Shown: one piece after another, positions 37,556-44,993 of the stretch
How positions within the stretch are numbered: the stretch's first letter is position 1
Layout of the letters: every line of letters starts with the position of its first letter
Origin: Clostridium carboxidivorans P7
Lineage (GTDB): Bacteria > Bacillota > Clostridia > Clostridiales > Clostridiaceae
Direction of reading: 5' to 3'
Length of the DNA stretch: 64,000 nucleotides
Assembly: GCF_001038625.1 (NCBI RefSeq)
Contig: NZ_CP011803.1
Coordinates: forward strand, 2,976,001 to 3,040,000
The notes under the pieces: model-generated
Databases searched by the model: none
What the model was told of the DNA's origin: nothing
What the model saw: only the letters and a program-made list of their open reading frames with translations
Position numbers and translations under genes: made by a program

Positions 37556-38416
37556 TTATCTTGGAATCCATCCTTGAAAAACAGTAAATTCATTTTCTGT
37601 GAATACTTTAATTCCCCCTCCATATTCCTCTAGTATATGCTTTACAATAGCTAGTCCCATACCTTCTCCTTTTTCACCTTTTGTAGTAACTCCTGCTTTA
37701 AAAATTTTTTTCACAAGTTCTTCTGGAATTTCCGGTCCATTGTTCTTTATTTTAAATCCATATAACTTTAAATCTTCAAATAATTCTATTTGTATAATTC
37801 TTTCTCCATCTATTTCTTGAAGTGCATAAATTGCATTATCTACAATATTACCAAGTACCCTGCAGAATTCCCAGGATGGTACCTTTAACTCTTGAAGCGA
37901 GGACGTAATTAATATTTCTGTTCTTATTCCTCTTTTTTCTCCATAAAGTATTTTAGCTTGAAGCAGCGCATTAACTGCTGGATTAGCAGTTTTTAATACC
38001 TTGTTTACCTTTTGAATGTCTTTAAATACTTTTTCTATATACTCTCTTGCATCATGATATTCTTCCATTTCCATAAGACTATACACTACCTGCAGGTGAT
38101 TCATAAAATCATGTCTTTGAGCTCTAAGAGTTTTATTAAGTTCTTCTAGTTCCCCTAAAGTATTTTTAAGCGTACTATATTCATCATTGTTGCCATTTAA
38201 TGAGCGAATATCCCTAATTGCAAAAAAACTGTTTATAATACCTATGGATATAATTAAATATACCAAAAGTTCTCCACTATAAAATTTATCTTGTAAATTC
38301 AATACATTTTTATAAAAATAATTGTACAATATCACCATAACAATTGTAGTTATTTGAATTGCGTTTAAAATAATTACTGTAGTGATTGTTTTATTTACGT
38401 CTAACTTTTTCTTCAT
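37556..38416 (-). CDS. GHKL sensor histidine kinase (CitA/Spo0B-like)
   Basis: 286 residues. Two membrane helices in the first 65 residues with almost no outer domain, then a Spo0B-like helical region with phospho-acceptor His in LRAQRHDFMNHLQ (near 100), and a GHKL ATPase domain with N-box GNIVDNAIYAL and G-box GEGMGLAIV. The lack of a sensor domain suggests it senses the membrane itself or works through the neighbouring NfeD/FloA proteins. The 172-base gap to NfeD may hold a second promoter. The LytTR regulator at 34704 is the likely partner. Confidence 0.88.
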   Translation of the reverse strand: MKKKLDVNKTITTVIILNAIQITTIVMVILYNYFYKNVLNLQDKFYSGELLVYLIISIGIINSFFAIRDIRSLNGNNDEYSTLKNTLGELEELNKTLRAQRHDFMNHLQVVYSLMEMEEYHDAREYIEKVFKDIQKVNKVLKTANPAVNALLQAKILYGEKRGIRTEILITSSLQELKVPSWEFCRVLGNIVDNAIYALQEIDGERIIQIELFEDLKLYGFKIKNNGPEIPEELVKKIFKAGVTTKGEKGEGMGLAIVKHILEEYGGGIKVFTENEFTVFQGWIPR

Positions 38417-38473
38417 TACAAAAACTAAACTCCCTTCCCTATTTCTGTAATCAAATCAATTATATCATAAAAT

Positions 38474-38515
38474 AACACTACCTCCACTAAAATACATTTT
38501 AATGAAGGTAGTGTT
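38474..38515 (-). terminator. Hairpin after the DUF2325 gene
   Basis: AACACTACCTC / AAGGTAGTGTT hairpin with a T-rich stretch on the minus strand; likely end of the ybaK-DUF2325 transcript. Confidence 0.65.
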
Positions 38516-38586
38516 AATAATATTCTTTTATTTTATTTACAAAGATTTTTAGCGGATTATTCATGTCACCTAATTCTTTCATCATA

Positions 38587-38889
38587 TTAAGCATTTCTAA
38601 CTGCACAAAAATTATTTAAATGGCTTTCCAAATGCACCCATGAACGTTTGGAAAATATTGCTCTAATATTAGATTTCTTCAATCTCTCCTTTGTATTTTT
38701 TACCACACAATGATTTATAAAATCCACTAACACAATTACCAAATCCACCTTTTGTGATTTTACCAGCATATTAGTTTTTTTATTCCAACCATCTCTTCCA
38801 CTAATATGCTCTATATTATTAAATCCCTTTTCATGCAATTTGCATAATATACTCTCTAAATTATCTCCCCCAATAATTAACACTCTCAT
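38587..38889 (-). CDS. DUF2325 domain protein
   Basis: 100 residues. A Rossmann-like half-domain opening VLIIGGDN, with HISGRDGW and VDLVIVLVDFINH, matches DUF2325, a small family of unknown role often linked to redox or metal genes. It overlaps the upstream ybaK-like gene by four bases, so the two are translationally coupled and share the tandem S-box control. Thus it probably belongs to the SAM-starvation response. Confidence 0.75.
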   Translation of the reverse strand: MRVLIIGGDNLESILCKLHEKGFNNIEHISGRDGWNKKTNMLVKSQKVDLVIVLVDFINHCVVKNTKERLKKSNIRAIFSKRSWVHLESHLNNFCAVRNA

Positions 38890-39371
38890 ATTATCACTCC
38901 CCTAACATAATCATTGTATTCACAAATATCAACCCACTGACCACAAGTTAATTCAATTATTTCATTATAATTAACTGTTACTACAAAATTTTTCATTCCT
39001 GCACAAAGATAAATATTATTTTTTCCCTTTAAAGAAATATCTATATAGATTTTCAATGGATTTTTTAATCCGAAGGGACTTAACCCTCCACTAGGATGAC
39101 CTGTAATTTTTATTATTTCATTATTACTTAGTTCTCTTGGCTTTACTTTAAAATATTCTCTAAATTTTATATTACTGATTATAGTATTTTCATCTGTAAC
39201 AACCATTATGTTTTCTCCTCTTACTGTAAAAATCTGTGCTTTTGCAATACAAACCTTTGTTAACAAATTACTTTTTTCTTTCCTAAAAAGCTTAGAATTT
39301 TTTTCAAATCGGTTAATAGAACATTCTATTCCTTTACTTAAAAAATCATCAACTACACTACTTATACTCAT
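38886..39371 (-). CDS. YbaK/EbsC-family aminoacyl-tRNA deacylase (divergent copy)
   Basis: 161 residues from the ATG at 39371 (AAAGGAG with better spacing than the ATG at 39377). YbaK/ProX fold: the conserved catalytic-site Lys is kept (IAKAQIF, Lys44) and the GHPSGGLSPFGLKN loop is close to that of the paralog at 47198. Family members hydrolyse mischarged tRNAs, YbaK acting on Cys-tRNA-Pro with the substrate thiol taking part. Two S-boxes in tandem precede it. Its N-terminal third is more diverged than that of the paralog, which hints at a different tRNA or amino acid. Confidence 0.82.
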   Translation of the reverse strand: MSISSVVDDFLSKGIECSINRFEKNSKLFRKEKSNLLTKVCIAKAQIFTVRGENIMVVTDENTIISNIKFREYFKVKPRELSNNEIIKITGHPSGGLSPFGLKNPLKIYIDISLKGKNNIYLCAGMKNFVVTVNYNEIIELTCGQWVDICEYNDYVRGVII

Positions 39372-39454
39372 TTTCATTCTCCTTTGAAATTTTTAATTTT
39401 ATTAAGCTTAAATAAGCAAATCAAGTTCATTAATTGGATATACTTGCACATAAT

Positions 39455-39489
39455 AAAAATCTTCTCATAGATAAGCTACAAGAAGATTT
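39455..39489 (-). terminator. S-box 2 terminator
   Basis: Hairpin AAATCTTCT / AGAAGATTT with a U-run on the minus strand, 3' of S-box 2. Confidence 0.85.
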
Positions 39490-39504
39490 ATCAAATTCTA
39501 GTTT

Positions 39505-39604
39505 CTTATCTCTCAGATATAATATCTGCTGGAATTAGCACCTTGAAACATAATTTCAGGTTGCCGGACATCAAAGGGCCAGTCCCTCAGTCTCTCTTAA
39601 TAAG
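39505..39604 (-). promoter_or_regulatory. SAM-I riboswitch (S-box 2, downstream unit of a tandem pair)
   Basis: The minus-strand RNA opens CTTATTAAGAGAG and closes GAGATAAG, with GGGACTGGCCC, GTCCGGCAACC and GGTGCTAATTCC. It keeps the standard GGCAACC/GGTGC pair, unlike its upstream partner, so the two are not recent copies. It controls the ybaK-DUF2325 pair. Confidence 0.93.
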
Positions 39605-39642
39605 AATTTCAATATTAAATTATTTAGTAATGTTAAATAACC

Positions 39643-39696
39643 AAAAAAACTGGAATCTAATTATATCTTAATTAAGATAGATTAGTTTCCAGTTTT
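39643..39696 (-). terminator. Extra hairpin between the tandem S-boxes
   Basis: AACTGGAATCTAA / TTAGTTTCCAGTT hairpin with a run of seven U on the minus strand. It acts after the S-box 3 terminator and before S-box 2, giving a second barrier in the leader. TTGACC at its upstream edge might instead mark a weak promoter. Confidence 0.7.
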
Positions 39697-39713
39697 CTGG
39701 TCAACTAAAGGGG

Positions 39714-39751
39714 TAAAAAAAAGCTATTTTTCATTTAAGAAAAATAGCTTA
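39714..39751 (-). terminator. S-box 3 terminator
   Basis: Hairpin AAGCTATTTTT / AAAAATAGCTT with U-run on the minus strand. Confidence 0.9.
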
Positions 39752-39788
39752 TTTCAACAAAATTTTAGTTCATAAACCTGCTATTTTT

Positions 39789-39897
39789 CTTATCTCTCAT
39801 TGTAGTATAAACTACTCTGTAGGAATTGACACCGATGCATATTAAAATGCCGGTTGTCGGGTTTCATAGGGCCAGTCCCTCCACCTCTCTGGATAAG
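39789..39897 (-). promoter_or_regulatory. SAM-I riboswitch (S-box 3, upstream unit of a tandem pair)
   Basis: CTTATCCAGAGAGG ... GAGATAAG frame the aptamer on the minus strand, with GGGACTGGCCC, CCCGACAACC and GGTGTCAATTCC. More than 60 bases of its 5' half are identical to S-box 5 (43260-43319), and S-box 4 differs only at a few places, so these three are recent duplicates. Confidence 0.93.
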
Positions 39898-39963
39898 AAT
39901 AAATTTATTATTTTAAGTTAACTGATTAACAATTAATTTACATATTATAATACAATTGTATAA

Positions 39964-39992
39964 ATTATAGTATGTAATACACGATATGTCAA
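39964..39992 (-). promoter_or_regulatory. Promoter of the tandem S-box leader
   Basis: TTGACA (39987-39992) and TATAAT (39964-39969), 17-base spacer, minus strand. Confidence 0.85.
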
Positions 39993-40047
39993 TACTTATT
40001 TAGGAAATAAATTTAATATCACTTTTTAAACTGTAGCTTTTATACAA

Positions 40048-40383
40048 TTATATTTCAAAAGAGGAACTCAATATTCCTTCAATTACATCACTTATACTAT
40101 AATCTGTTTCAAAAGCTTTTATTCCATTAAACTTTAAAAATACTAAAGCCATATATCCTATATTTTTAACAAAAATAGCCTTACAATCCGATATCAAATT
40201 TAATAACGTTTTCATATGTTTTTCATTATGACCACGCTCTTCAAAACACAAATCACTTTCCCTAGTTTCTAAGTATTCTGCTATATTTTCTTTAATTTCA
40301 AAAATGAAAAGTTTTCTTGATGTTTCAAAGTTTTCGTTTACATTCTTTCCATCATTACTTACAAAAGCTACTTTATAGTTCAT
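40048..40383 (-). CDS. NifX/NifB-type dinitrogenase cofactor domain protein
   Basis: 111 residues from the ATG at 40383, chosen for the GGAGGTG site eight bases upstream; the longer frame to 40479 runs into the gap after yezD. The fold is that of the Fe-Mo cofactor biosynthesis domain (PF02579): VAFVSNDGKNVNENFETSRKLFIFEI, then ISDCKAIFVKNIGYMALVFLKFNGIKAFE. Stand-alone members outside nitrogen fixation bind metal or cluster precursors. With YezD it forms an S-box-controlled pair, so a sulfur or Fe-S role is more likely than nitrogenase assembly. No nif genes are near. Confidence 0.8.
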   Translation of the reverse strand: MNYKVAFVSNDGKNVNENFETSRKLFIFEIKENIAEYLETRESDLCFEERGHNEKHMKTLLNLISDCKAIFVKNIGYMALVFLKFNGIKAFETDYSISDVIEGILSSSFEI

Positions 40384-40500
40384 AAATTCACCTCCAAACT
40401 CAAACTGCAATTTCATAAAAAATTCAATATTTAAACATTCCTTAATATATAATATATATTTCGAATATGCTAATAACATTCTTGATAAATTTATTTAAAA

Positions 40501-40659
40501 TCATACTATTCTCATTTTTTCATTTCTTTCTATTTGAACTACCACCCCATCTTGAATAACTAAAGTTACAGAACCATACTTAACAACCTTTAAGATTTCT
40601 AAAAGCTTATTTAGATTTTTTTCTGAAATACCATTATTATTTTTATTGTTATTTGACAC
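40501..40659 (-). CDS. YezD-family (DUF2292) microprotein
   Basis: 52 residues, shorter than the usual ORF limit, with a GTG start behind GGGGGAG. The core NLNKLLEILKVVKYGSVTLV followed by IQDGVVVQIERNEK is the DUF2292 signature. A near-identical copy lies at 47719-47877. Both are directly downstream of S-boxes, so they are made when SAM is low. Molecular role unknown; the strand-rich core suggests a small binding module. Confidence 0.85.
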   Translation of the reverse strand: MSNNNKNNNGISEKNLNKLLEILKVVKYGSVTLVIQDGVVVQIERNEKMRIV

Positions 40660-40713
40660 TTTAGTCTCCCCCTTTTAATATTTACATTAAGCATATAAAC
40701 TTTAATTAATTTA

Positions 40714-40754
40714 TAAAAAAAAGCTATCCTTCTTCAATAAGAAAGATAGCTTTT
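40714..40754 (-). terminator. S-box 4 terminator
   Basis: Hairpin AAGCTATCCTTCTT / AAGAAAGATAGCTT with U-run on the minus strand. Confidence 0.9.
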
Positions 40755-40786
40755 AAAAAATTTTCATTCCATAAACAACTATTTTT

Positions 40787-40894
40787 CTTATCTTCCAGAA
40801 TATGAACTATATTCTGCAGGAATTAACACCGATACATATTAAAATGCCGGTTGTTGGGCTTCACAGGGCCAGTCCCTCCACCTCTCTGGATAAG
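40787..40894 (-). promoter_or_regulatory. SAM-I riboswitch (S-box 4)
   Basis: CTTATCCAGAGAGG ... GGAAGATAAG with GGGACTGGCCC, CCCAACAACC and GGTGTTAATTCC on the minus strand. A near copy of S-boxes 3 and 5. It controls yezD and the NifX-like gene. Unlike the other S-boxes I find no good promoter; only TTGACT at about 40946-40951 without a matching -10 box. Confidence 0.92.
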
Positions 40895-40992
40895 AATATA
40901 ACAATATTAAATTTTATTATTAAAACAACTTAGTCTTTAGTATTTCTAGTCAACTAAAAATGTTCTTACCTATAATTACTATTATACCTAAT

Positions 40993-41930
40993 TTAATTAT
41001 TTGCCTTCACTTCAGATAAATTCACTTTTTGTTTAAGAAGTAATTTATACATAATTATTAATAATAATATCCATACTGGTGCAACATAAAGAGCTATTCG
41101 TGTACTTTCTAAAAATGCTAAAGAAATAACAATCAAAACTAAGTAGATAACAGTTGCATATAAAAAATAGGGGTAGAAAGGCATCTTAAAATCAGTTTTC
41201 TCTCCTTTATTAACCTTTTCTTTTCTAAACTTTGAGTGAGCTAAAAGAATAGTTATCCAAGCAGTTATAGTTGCTATTACTGTCACTGATGAAATATATT
41301 CAAAAACTTTAGCAGAAAAAAATAATTTAAAACTACTGCAATCATTGCTACTGCCGTACTGAATAAAATTCCTACATAAGGTACTCCAGACTTATTAACC
41401 TTGCTAAATACTTTTGGAGCATTGTTATTTAAAGACAAGCTATAAAGCATTCTTCCATCAACATATAATGCACTGTTCATACCTGAGAGAGCTGCTGTTA
41501 AAACTACAAAGTTAATAACTGCTGCTGCAGCTGGAATTCCAACTTTTGAAAAAACCAAAACAAATGGACTTCCATCTGTACCTATTTTGTTCCAGGAATA
41601 AAGCGACAGCATGACACCAATAGATCCAACATAAAAAATCAGTATGCGCCAAAATACATTGTTAATCGCTTCAGGTATAGACTTTTTAGGATCTTCTGCT
41701 TCACCAGCCGTTATACCAATCATTTCTACACCACCAAAGGCAAGTGTGGCAAATATAAATGATAAGAAAAATCCTCTGATTCCATTAGCAAAAAATCCAC
41801 CATTAGTCCAAAGATTGGATAGACCAACAGAATGTCCTCCATTTGAAAAACCAAAAACAATAATTAGCAATCCAAAAATAATCATACATATGATAGCAAC
41901 AACTTTAATAAGTGCAAACCAAAAATCAAA
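40993..41930 (-). pseudogene. Broken APC-family amino acid permease
   Basis: Homologous over most of its length to the intact permease at 33232-34620, but damaged twice. The first 155 or so residues (about four membrane helices) are missing: homology begins abruptly at FDFWFALIKVV, three bases after the stop of the aminotransferase gene, in the same reading frame. Then at a run of seven T on the coding strand (about 41314-41320) the frame shifts; one extra T would restore ...NYFFSAKVFEYISS. The pieces 41283-41885 and 40993-41286 are the two open parts. It was probably the transporter partner of the aminotransferase in an S-box operon. Confidence 0.88.
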
Positions 41931-41933
41931 TGA

Positions 41934-43085
41934 CTACTTCTTTAATTTTTTTAATCTTTCAATAGCTTCAATCAATGTTTCATCTTTTTTTGCAAAATGA
42001 AATCTTATATAATTATTTACATTTTCTTTAAAAAAGCTGGATCCAGGAACAGCAGCAACACCAATTTCTTTTGCCATCCACTTACAGAACTCATAGTCAT
42101 CCTTCCAGCCAAACTCTGAAATATCAACTAAAACATAATAAGCTCCTTGAGGTTCAAAGTATTTTAATCCAATTTCATCTAATCCATTTAAAAACAGTTT
42201 TTTCTTTTTTTCATAAATTTTATTAAGCTCGTCATAATAGCTTTCTTCAAGACTTAATCCTGCACAAGCTGCTTTTTGCAAAGGTGCAGCTGCTCCTACA
42301 GTTAAGAAATCATGTACTTTTTTACAATTATTTATAACATCCTTGCTTGCAATAATGTATCCAAGTCTCCATCCAGTTATAGAGTAAGTTTTAGATAAAG
42401 AACTACAGGATACTGTTCTTTCAAACATTCCTGGAAGAGATGATAGATAAGTATGTTTATTAGGCTTAAATACTATATGCTCATAAACCTCATCTGTAAT
42501 AACAAAAGTATCATATTCTTTTGCAAGTTCGCTTATATATAATAATTCTTCTCTAGTAAATACCTTACCTACTGGGTTTGAAGGATTACATAATATTAAC
42601 GCTTTAGGTCTACTTTCAAAAGCTTTTCTTAATTTCTCTCTATCAAAATTGAATTCAGGAGGTACCAAAGGTACATATATGGGTTCTGCTCCTGCTAAAA
42701 TTGTATCTGCTGTATAATTTTCATAAAACGGTGAGAATACAATAACTTTATCCCCCGGATTACATACAGACATCATAGCTACCATCATAGCTTCAGTGCT
42801 GCCGCAAGTAACTACTATATTTTCATCTGGATTTATTGATATTCCCATAAATTTTTCTTGTTTCTTTGCTAGTTTTTCTCTAAATTCTTTTGACCCCCAT
42901 GTTACTTCATATTGATGTGGTCCCTTTTCTGCCGCTTCCTTTAAACTGTCTATAAGTTCTCTTGGTGGGTCAAAATCTGGAAAGCCTTGTGAAAGATTCA
43001 CTGCTCCATATTTATTAGCCACTCTTGTCATTTCTCTTATTACTGATTCAGTAAAATAATCTAATCTGTTGCTTAATTTTTGCAT
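41934..43085 (-). CDS. PLP-dependent aminotransferase (class I, methionine/aromatic type)
   Basis: 383 residues of the fold-type I aminotransferase family: N-terminal NLSQGFPDFDPP, CNPSNPVGKVF, the Tyr/Asp of ITDEVYEH, and SSLSKTYSITGWRLGY with the PLP Lys near 235. The S-box leader points to a sulfur amino acid: it may form methionine from 4-methylthio-2-oxobutyrate (MtnE/YbdL-like role) or use another keto acid as acceptor. No other mtn salvage gene is visible here. A broken permease follows directly. Confidence 0.85.
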   Translation of the reverse strand: MQKLSNRLDYFTESVIREMTRVANKYGAVNLSQGFPDFDPPRELIDSLKEAAEKGPHQYEVTWGSKEFREKLAKKQEKFMGISINPDENIVVTCGSTEAMMVAMMSVCNPGDKVIVFSPFYENYTADTILAGAEPIYVPLVPPEFNFDREKLRKAFESRPKALILCNPSNPVGKVFTREELLYISELAKEYDTFVITDEVYEHIVFKPNKHTYLSSLPGMFERTVSCSSLSKTYSITGWRLGYIIASKDVINNCKKVHDFLTVGAAAPLQKAACAGLSLEESYYDELNKIYEKKKKLFLNGLDEIGLKYFEPQGAYYVLVDISEFGWKDDYEFCKWMAKEIGVAAVPGSSFFKENVNNYIRFHFAKKDETLIEAIERLKKLKK

Positions 43086-43127
43086 TTTATATAGCCCCCA
43101 TTACTACTTATTTAAATATTAAATCAT

Positions 43128-43174
43128 AAAAAATTAAAAGGCTGTTTTTCTTTAAATAAGAAAAACAGCCTTTG
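43128..43174 (-). terminator. S-box 5 terminator
   Basis: Hairpin AAAGGCTGTTTTTCTT / AAGAAAAACAGCCTTT on the minus strand followed by a U-rich tract. Confidence 0.88.
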
Positions 43175-43210
43175 CTTACAAAATTTTAATTTCACATAAA
43201 AACCACTTTT

Positions 43211-43319
43211 CTTATCTTTCAAAGTAATTCAAATTACTTTGTAGGAATTGACACCGATACATATTAAAATGCCGGTTGTCGGGTTTCATAGGGCCAGTCC
43301 CTCCACCTCTCTGGATAAG
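43211..43319 (-). promoter_or_regulatory. SAM-I riboswitch (S-box 5)
   Basis: CTTATCCAGAGAGG ... GAAAGATAAG with GGGACTGGCCC, CCCGACAACC and GGTGTCAATTCC on the minus strand. Its 5' half is identical to that of S-box 3. It controls the aminotransferase gene. Confidence 0.93.
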
Positions 43320-43363
43320 AATATAATATATTAAATTTTCTAAATAAACTTAAGTATTCTTTT

Positions 43364-43392
43364 ATTATATCAGTGGTGCTTTATTATATCAA
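43364..43392 (-). promoter_or_regulatory. Promoter of S-box 5
   Basis: TTGATA (43387-43392) and TATAAT (43364-43369), 17-base spacer, minus strand. Confidence 0.8.
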
Positions 43393-43448
43393 TATATTTT
43401 TTCAATATTTATCTTATACAGAAATAGATTATTTCACAAGATTTTTCT

Positions 43449-43883
43449 TTAAATAAAATACATATAATAGTCCACTTCACTCTTGTATTTGTTAACTAAA
43501 TCTTCTAATGTAATACTATCAAAATAATCATTAATGTTTTTATTTATTGCATCCCATAAATTTTCATTTATACATCTCTCTAGCTCATCTGCATCATCTC
43601 TATCTCTAATATCTACTAATGACAAATTACCTTCTAAGGTTCTTAATATTTCTCCAATAGTTATTGTACTTATATGCTTTGATAATGTATATCCTCCTTG
43701 AGCCCCTTTCTTTCCTATAACTAAACCACTTTTCCTTAATGCTGAAAAAATCTGTTCCAAGTATCCTTCTGAAATATTTTGTCTTTCTGAAATACTTTTT
43801 AATGTAACTGCTTCAGAATTAGAATACATAGCTATATCCATAAGTGCTTTTAATCCATATCTACCTTTAGTTGAAATCTTCAC
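43449..43883 (-). CDS. Rrf2-family regulator, CymR-like
   Basis: 144 residues. An N-terminal winged helix (MKISTKGRYGLKALMDIA, SISERQNISEGYLEQIFSALRKSGLV, KGAQGGYTLS) is typical of Rrf2 proteins. It has a single Cys (near 103), not the three-Cys cluster of IscR, so it looks like CymR, the cysteine-metabolism repressor of Bacillus and Staphylococcus that works with cysteine synthase. It lies next to an mccA-like synthase gene. An inverted repeat in its own promoter region suggests autoregulation. Confidence 0.85.
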   Translation of the reverse strand: MKISTKGRYGLKALMDIAMYSNSEAVTLKSISERQNISEGYLEQIFSALRKSGLVIGKKGAQGGYTLSKHISTITIGEILRTLEGNLSLVDIRDRDDADELERCINENLWDAINKNINDYFDSITLEDLVNKYKSEVDYYMYFI

Positions 43884-43910
43884 ACGATCACCTTTCTATC
43901 AATTACATAT

Positions 43911-43941
43911 TTGGTATAGCAATATTATTCTCATATACCAA
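43911..43941. promoter_or_regulatory. Inverted repeat upstream of the CymR-like gene
   Basis: TTGGTATA (43911-43918) and TATACCAA (43934-43941) form a perfect 8-base inverted repeat about 28 bases upstream of the start codon; a plausible operator of the Rrf2 protein itself. Confidence 0.5.
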
Positions 43942-44051
43942 TATTATTATATAAATACGATACTTAAAAATCAATTTTAAATTCAACTAAAAAACAAGAA
44001 CTGTTAATAAACATATTTATTAGCAGCCCTATATTTATGAATGATATTTAA

Positions 44052-44966
44052 TTAGTCGTATATATTTTTGCTAAAATATCTGTCTCCTCTGTCTGGAAAT
44101 ACAGTAACTATATTACCACTATCTATAGCTTCTGCTAATTTTAAGGCCGCTGCCATAGCAGCTCCAGAAGAAGAACCTACTATAACTCCTTCTTTTCTTG
44201 CTAGTTCTTTTACCATTTTAAAGGATTCTTCATCATTAACCTTTATTGTATGATCAACTAATTCTATATCCATAGTTCCTGGTATAAAATTATTTCCTAT
44301 ACCTTCTATATTATAGCATCCTTCTTCACCACCACCAATTGTAGATCCAATTGGATCGGCTAATACAGACTTTATATTTGGATTTTTTTCCTTTAAATAT
44401 TTTGCAATACCTGTAAATGTTCCACCACTGCCTGCTCCTGCTACAAAATAATCTATCTGGTCACCTAAAGACAAATATATTTCTGGTCCTGTAGTTATAT
44501 AATGAGCCTCTGGATTAGCTCCATTTTCAAATTGCTTAAGAGAAATTGAATTTGGAATTTGATTTAAGAGTTCTTGGGATTTTTCAATAGCTCCCTGCAT
44601 TCCAAGTTCTCTAGGAGTATTTATAATTTCTGCTCCTAAAGCCCTCATAAGTACTTGTTTTTCTATTGAAAATTTCTCAGGTACTACAAATATAACTTTA
44701 TATCCTTTATTTATAGCTCCCAAAGCAACTCCTAATCCAGTATTGCCTGCAGTTGCTTCTATTATAGTATATCCTCTTTTAAGAATTCCCTCTTCCTCAG
44801 CTTTTTCTATCATGTATACCCCAATTCTGTCCTTTACACTACCAGCTGGATTAAGATATTCTAATTTTGCAAATATATTAACTCCACTTTTTATATTAAA
44901 ATTATTTATTTTTAGCATAGGTGTATTTCCAACCAATTCTCTTATATCATTAACATATATACTCAT
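44052..44966 (-). CDS. mccA: Cysteine synthase / OAS-dependent cystathionine beta-synthase
   Basis: 304 residues, a fold-type II PLP enzyme: PLP Lys45 in NPAGSVKDR, substrate loop EATAGNTG, phosphate loop GAGSGGTFTG, and GSSSGAA near the end. Either O-acetylserine plus sulfide gives cysteine, or with homocysteine gives cystathionine. The gene next to a cystathionine gamma-lyase-like gene and a yrrT-like methyltransferase, under a cysteine T-box, matches the methionine-to-cysteine operon of Bacillus, so the MccA role is favoured over plain CysK. Last gene of the operon. Confidence 0.85.
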   Translation of the reverse strand: MSIYVNDIRELVGNTPMLKINNFNIKSGVNIFAKLEYLNPAGSVKDRIGVYMIEKAEEEGILKRGYTIIEATAGNTGLGVALGAINKGYKVIFVVPEKFSIEKQVLMRALGAEIINTPRELGMQGAIEKSQELLNQIPNSISLKQFENGANPEAHYITTGPEIYLSLGDQIDYFVAGAGSGGTFTGIAKYLKEKNPNIKSVLADPIGSTIGGGEEGCYNIEGIGNNFIPGTMDIELVDHTIKVNDEESFKMVKELARKEGVIVGSSSGAAMAAALKLAEAIDSGNIVTVFPDRGDRYFSKNIYD

Positions 44967-44993
44967 TTTTATTTTCCCCCCAAAGTATATTTT

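Noticed and set aside
39455..39897. CRISPR-like or direct-repeat array
   Set aside because: The repeated blocks near 39.5-40.9 and 43.2 kb are S-box aptamers with conserved cores, not evenly spaced repeats with spacers.
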